The notes beneath the pieces were generated by a model. That model was not told the DNA's origin and ran no database searches. It saw nothing but the letters and a program-made list of their open reading frames with translations. A stretch of 36,025 bases of DNA from NCBI GenBank assembly GCA_946538425.1, contig CAMNGM010000008.1, positions 1 to 36,025 on the forward strand. Direction: 5' to 3'. Origin of the DNA: an uncultured Bacteroidales bacterium (GTDB lineage Bacteria > Bacteroidota > Bacteroidia > Bacteroidales > UBA932). Position 1 is the first letter of the stretch. Every line of letters begins with the position of its first letter. The translations under genes and the position numbers were made by a program. Below, in pieces: positions 35,886 to 36,025 of the stretch.

Positions 35886-36025
35886 TTATTTGTTTCTTTC
35901 GTACATTTCCAATGCGTTACGAAATTCATCGGCTACCTGGGTCCGCAAGGCTTCCGGTTCCAACACTTCTAGCCTGTTTCCGTGCTTGCAGAGTTCCATC
36001 ACCAGGTTCGGATTGGGAATCACCC
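35886..36025 (-). CDS. C-terminus of a WYL-domain-like transcriptional regulator, truncated by window edge
   Basis: Minus translation ...IPNPNLVMELCKHGNRLEVLEPEALRTQVADEFRNALEMYERNK*, resembling WYL/HTH regulator C-termini; 7-bp gap to the S9 peptidase start. Confidence 0.65.
   Translation of the reverse strand, partial: VIPNPNLVMELCKHGNRLEVLEPEALRTQVADEFRNALEMYERNK

Noticed and set aside
1-36025. CRISPR arrays, tRNA or rRNA genes, IS elements, integrases
   Set aside because: No spaced direct repeats, no cloverleaf-like segments and no transposase or recombinase-like proteins were seen; intergenic gaps are too short for most of these.

Overview
The window looks like a Bacteroidales-type chromosome segment; this is inferred from TAnnTTTG promoter boxes and protein families, not from a database search. 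About 3.2-26.4 kb on the minus strand is one tightly packed Wzx/Wzy-type capsule or exopolysaccharide operon: wza, wzc (BY-kinase), cpsB-like phosphatase, rmlD, rmlC, rmlB, a UGM-like flavoprotein, several glycosyltransferases, wzx, wzy, two secreted parallel beta-helix proteins, a hexapeptide acyltransferase, gmhA and a WecA/MraY-like initiator. rmlA plus a lactonase (minus) and an acyltransferase plus WecG/TagA-like GT (plus) lie at the left end. To the right are rnhA-pdxA, a four-gene ABC transporter / NTP_transf_5 / PqqD / S26-peptidase cassette, recG, an S9 peptidase lipoprotein and the end of a WYL-type regulator. Two observations stand out. (1) Short palindromic REP/REPIN-like repeats are embedded in frame in coding sequences: inside rmlB just before its catalytic STDEVYG motif, inside the lactonase as two adjacent hairpins, and as the start codon and signal-peptide n-region of the same lactonase. 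One module is 25/26 identical between two sites and is read in different frames. (2) The cassette at 27992-31492 resembles a RiPP-like peptide maturation/export system with no visible precursor or cyclase. A (GY)8 tyrosine tail on the BY-kinase, encoded by a 48-bp hexanucleotide array, and a consensus internal promoter at 10404-10434 are also worth checking.
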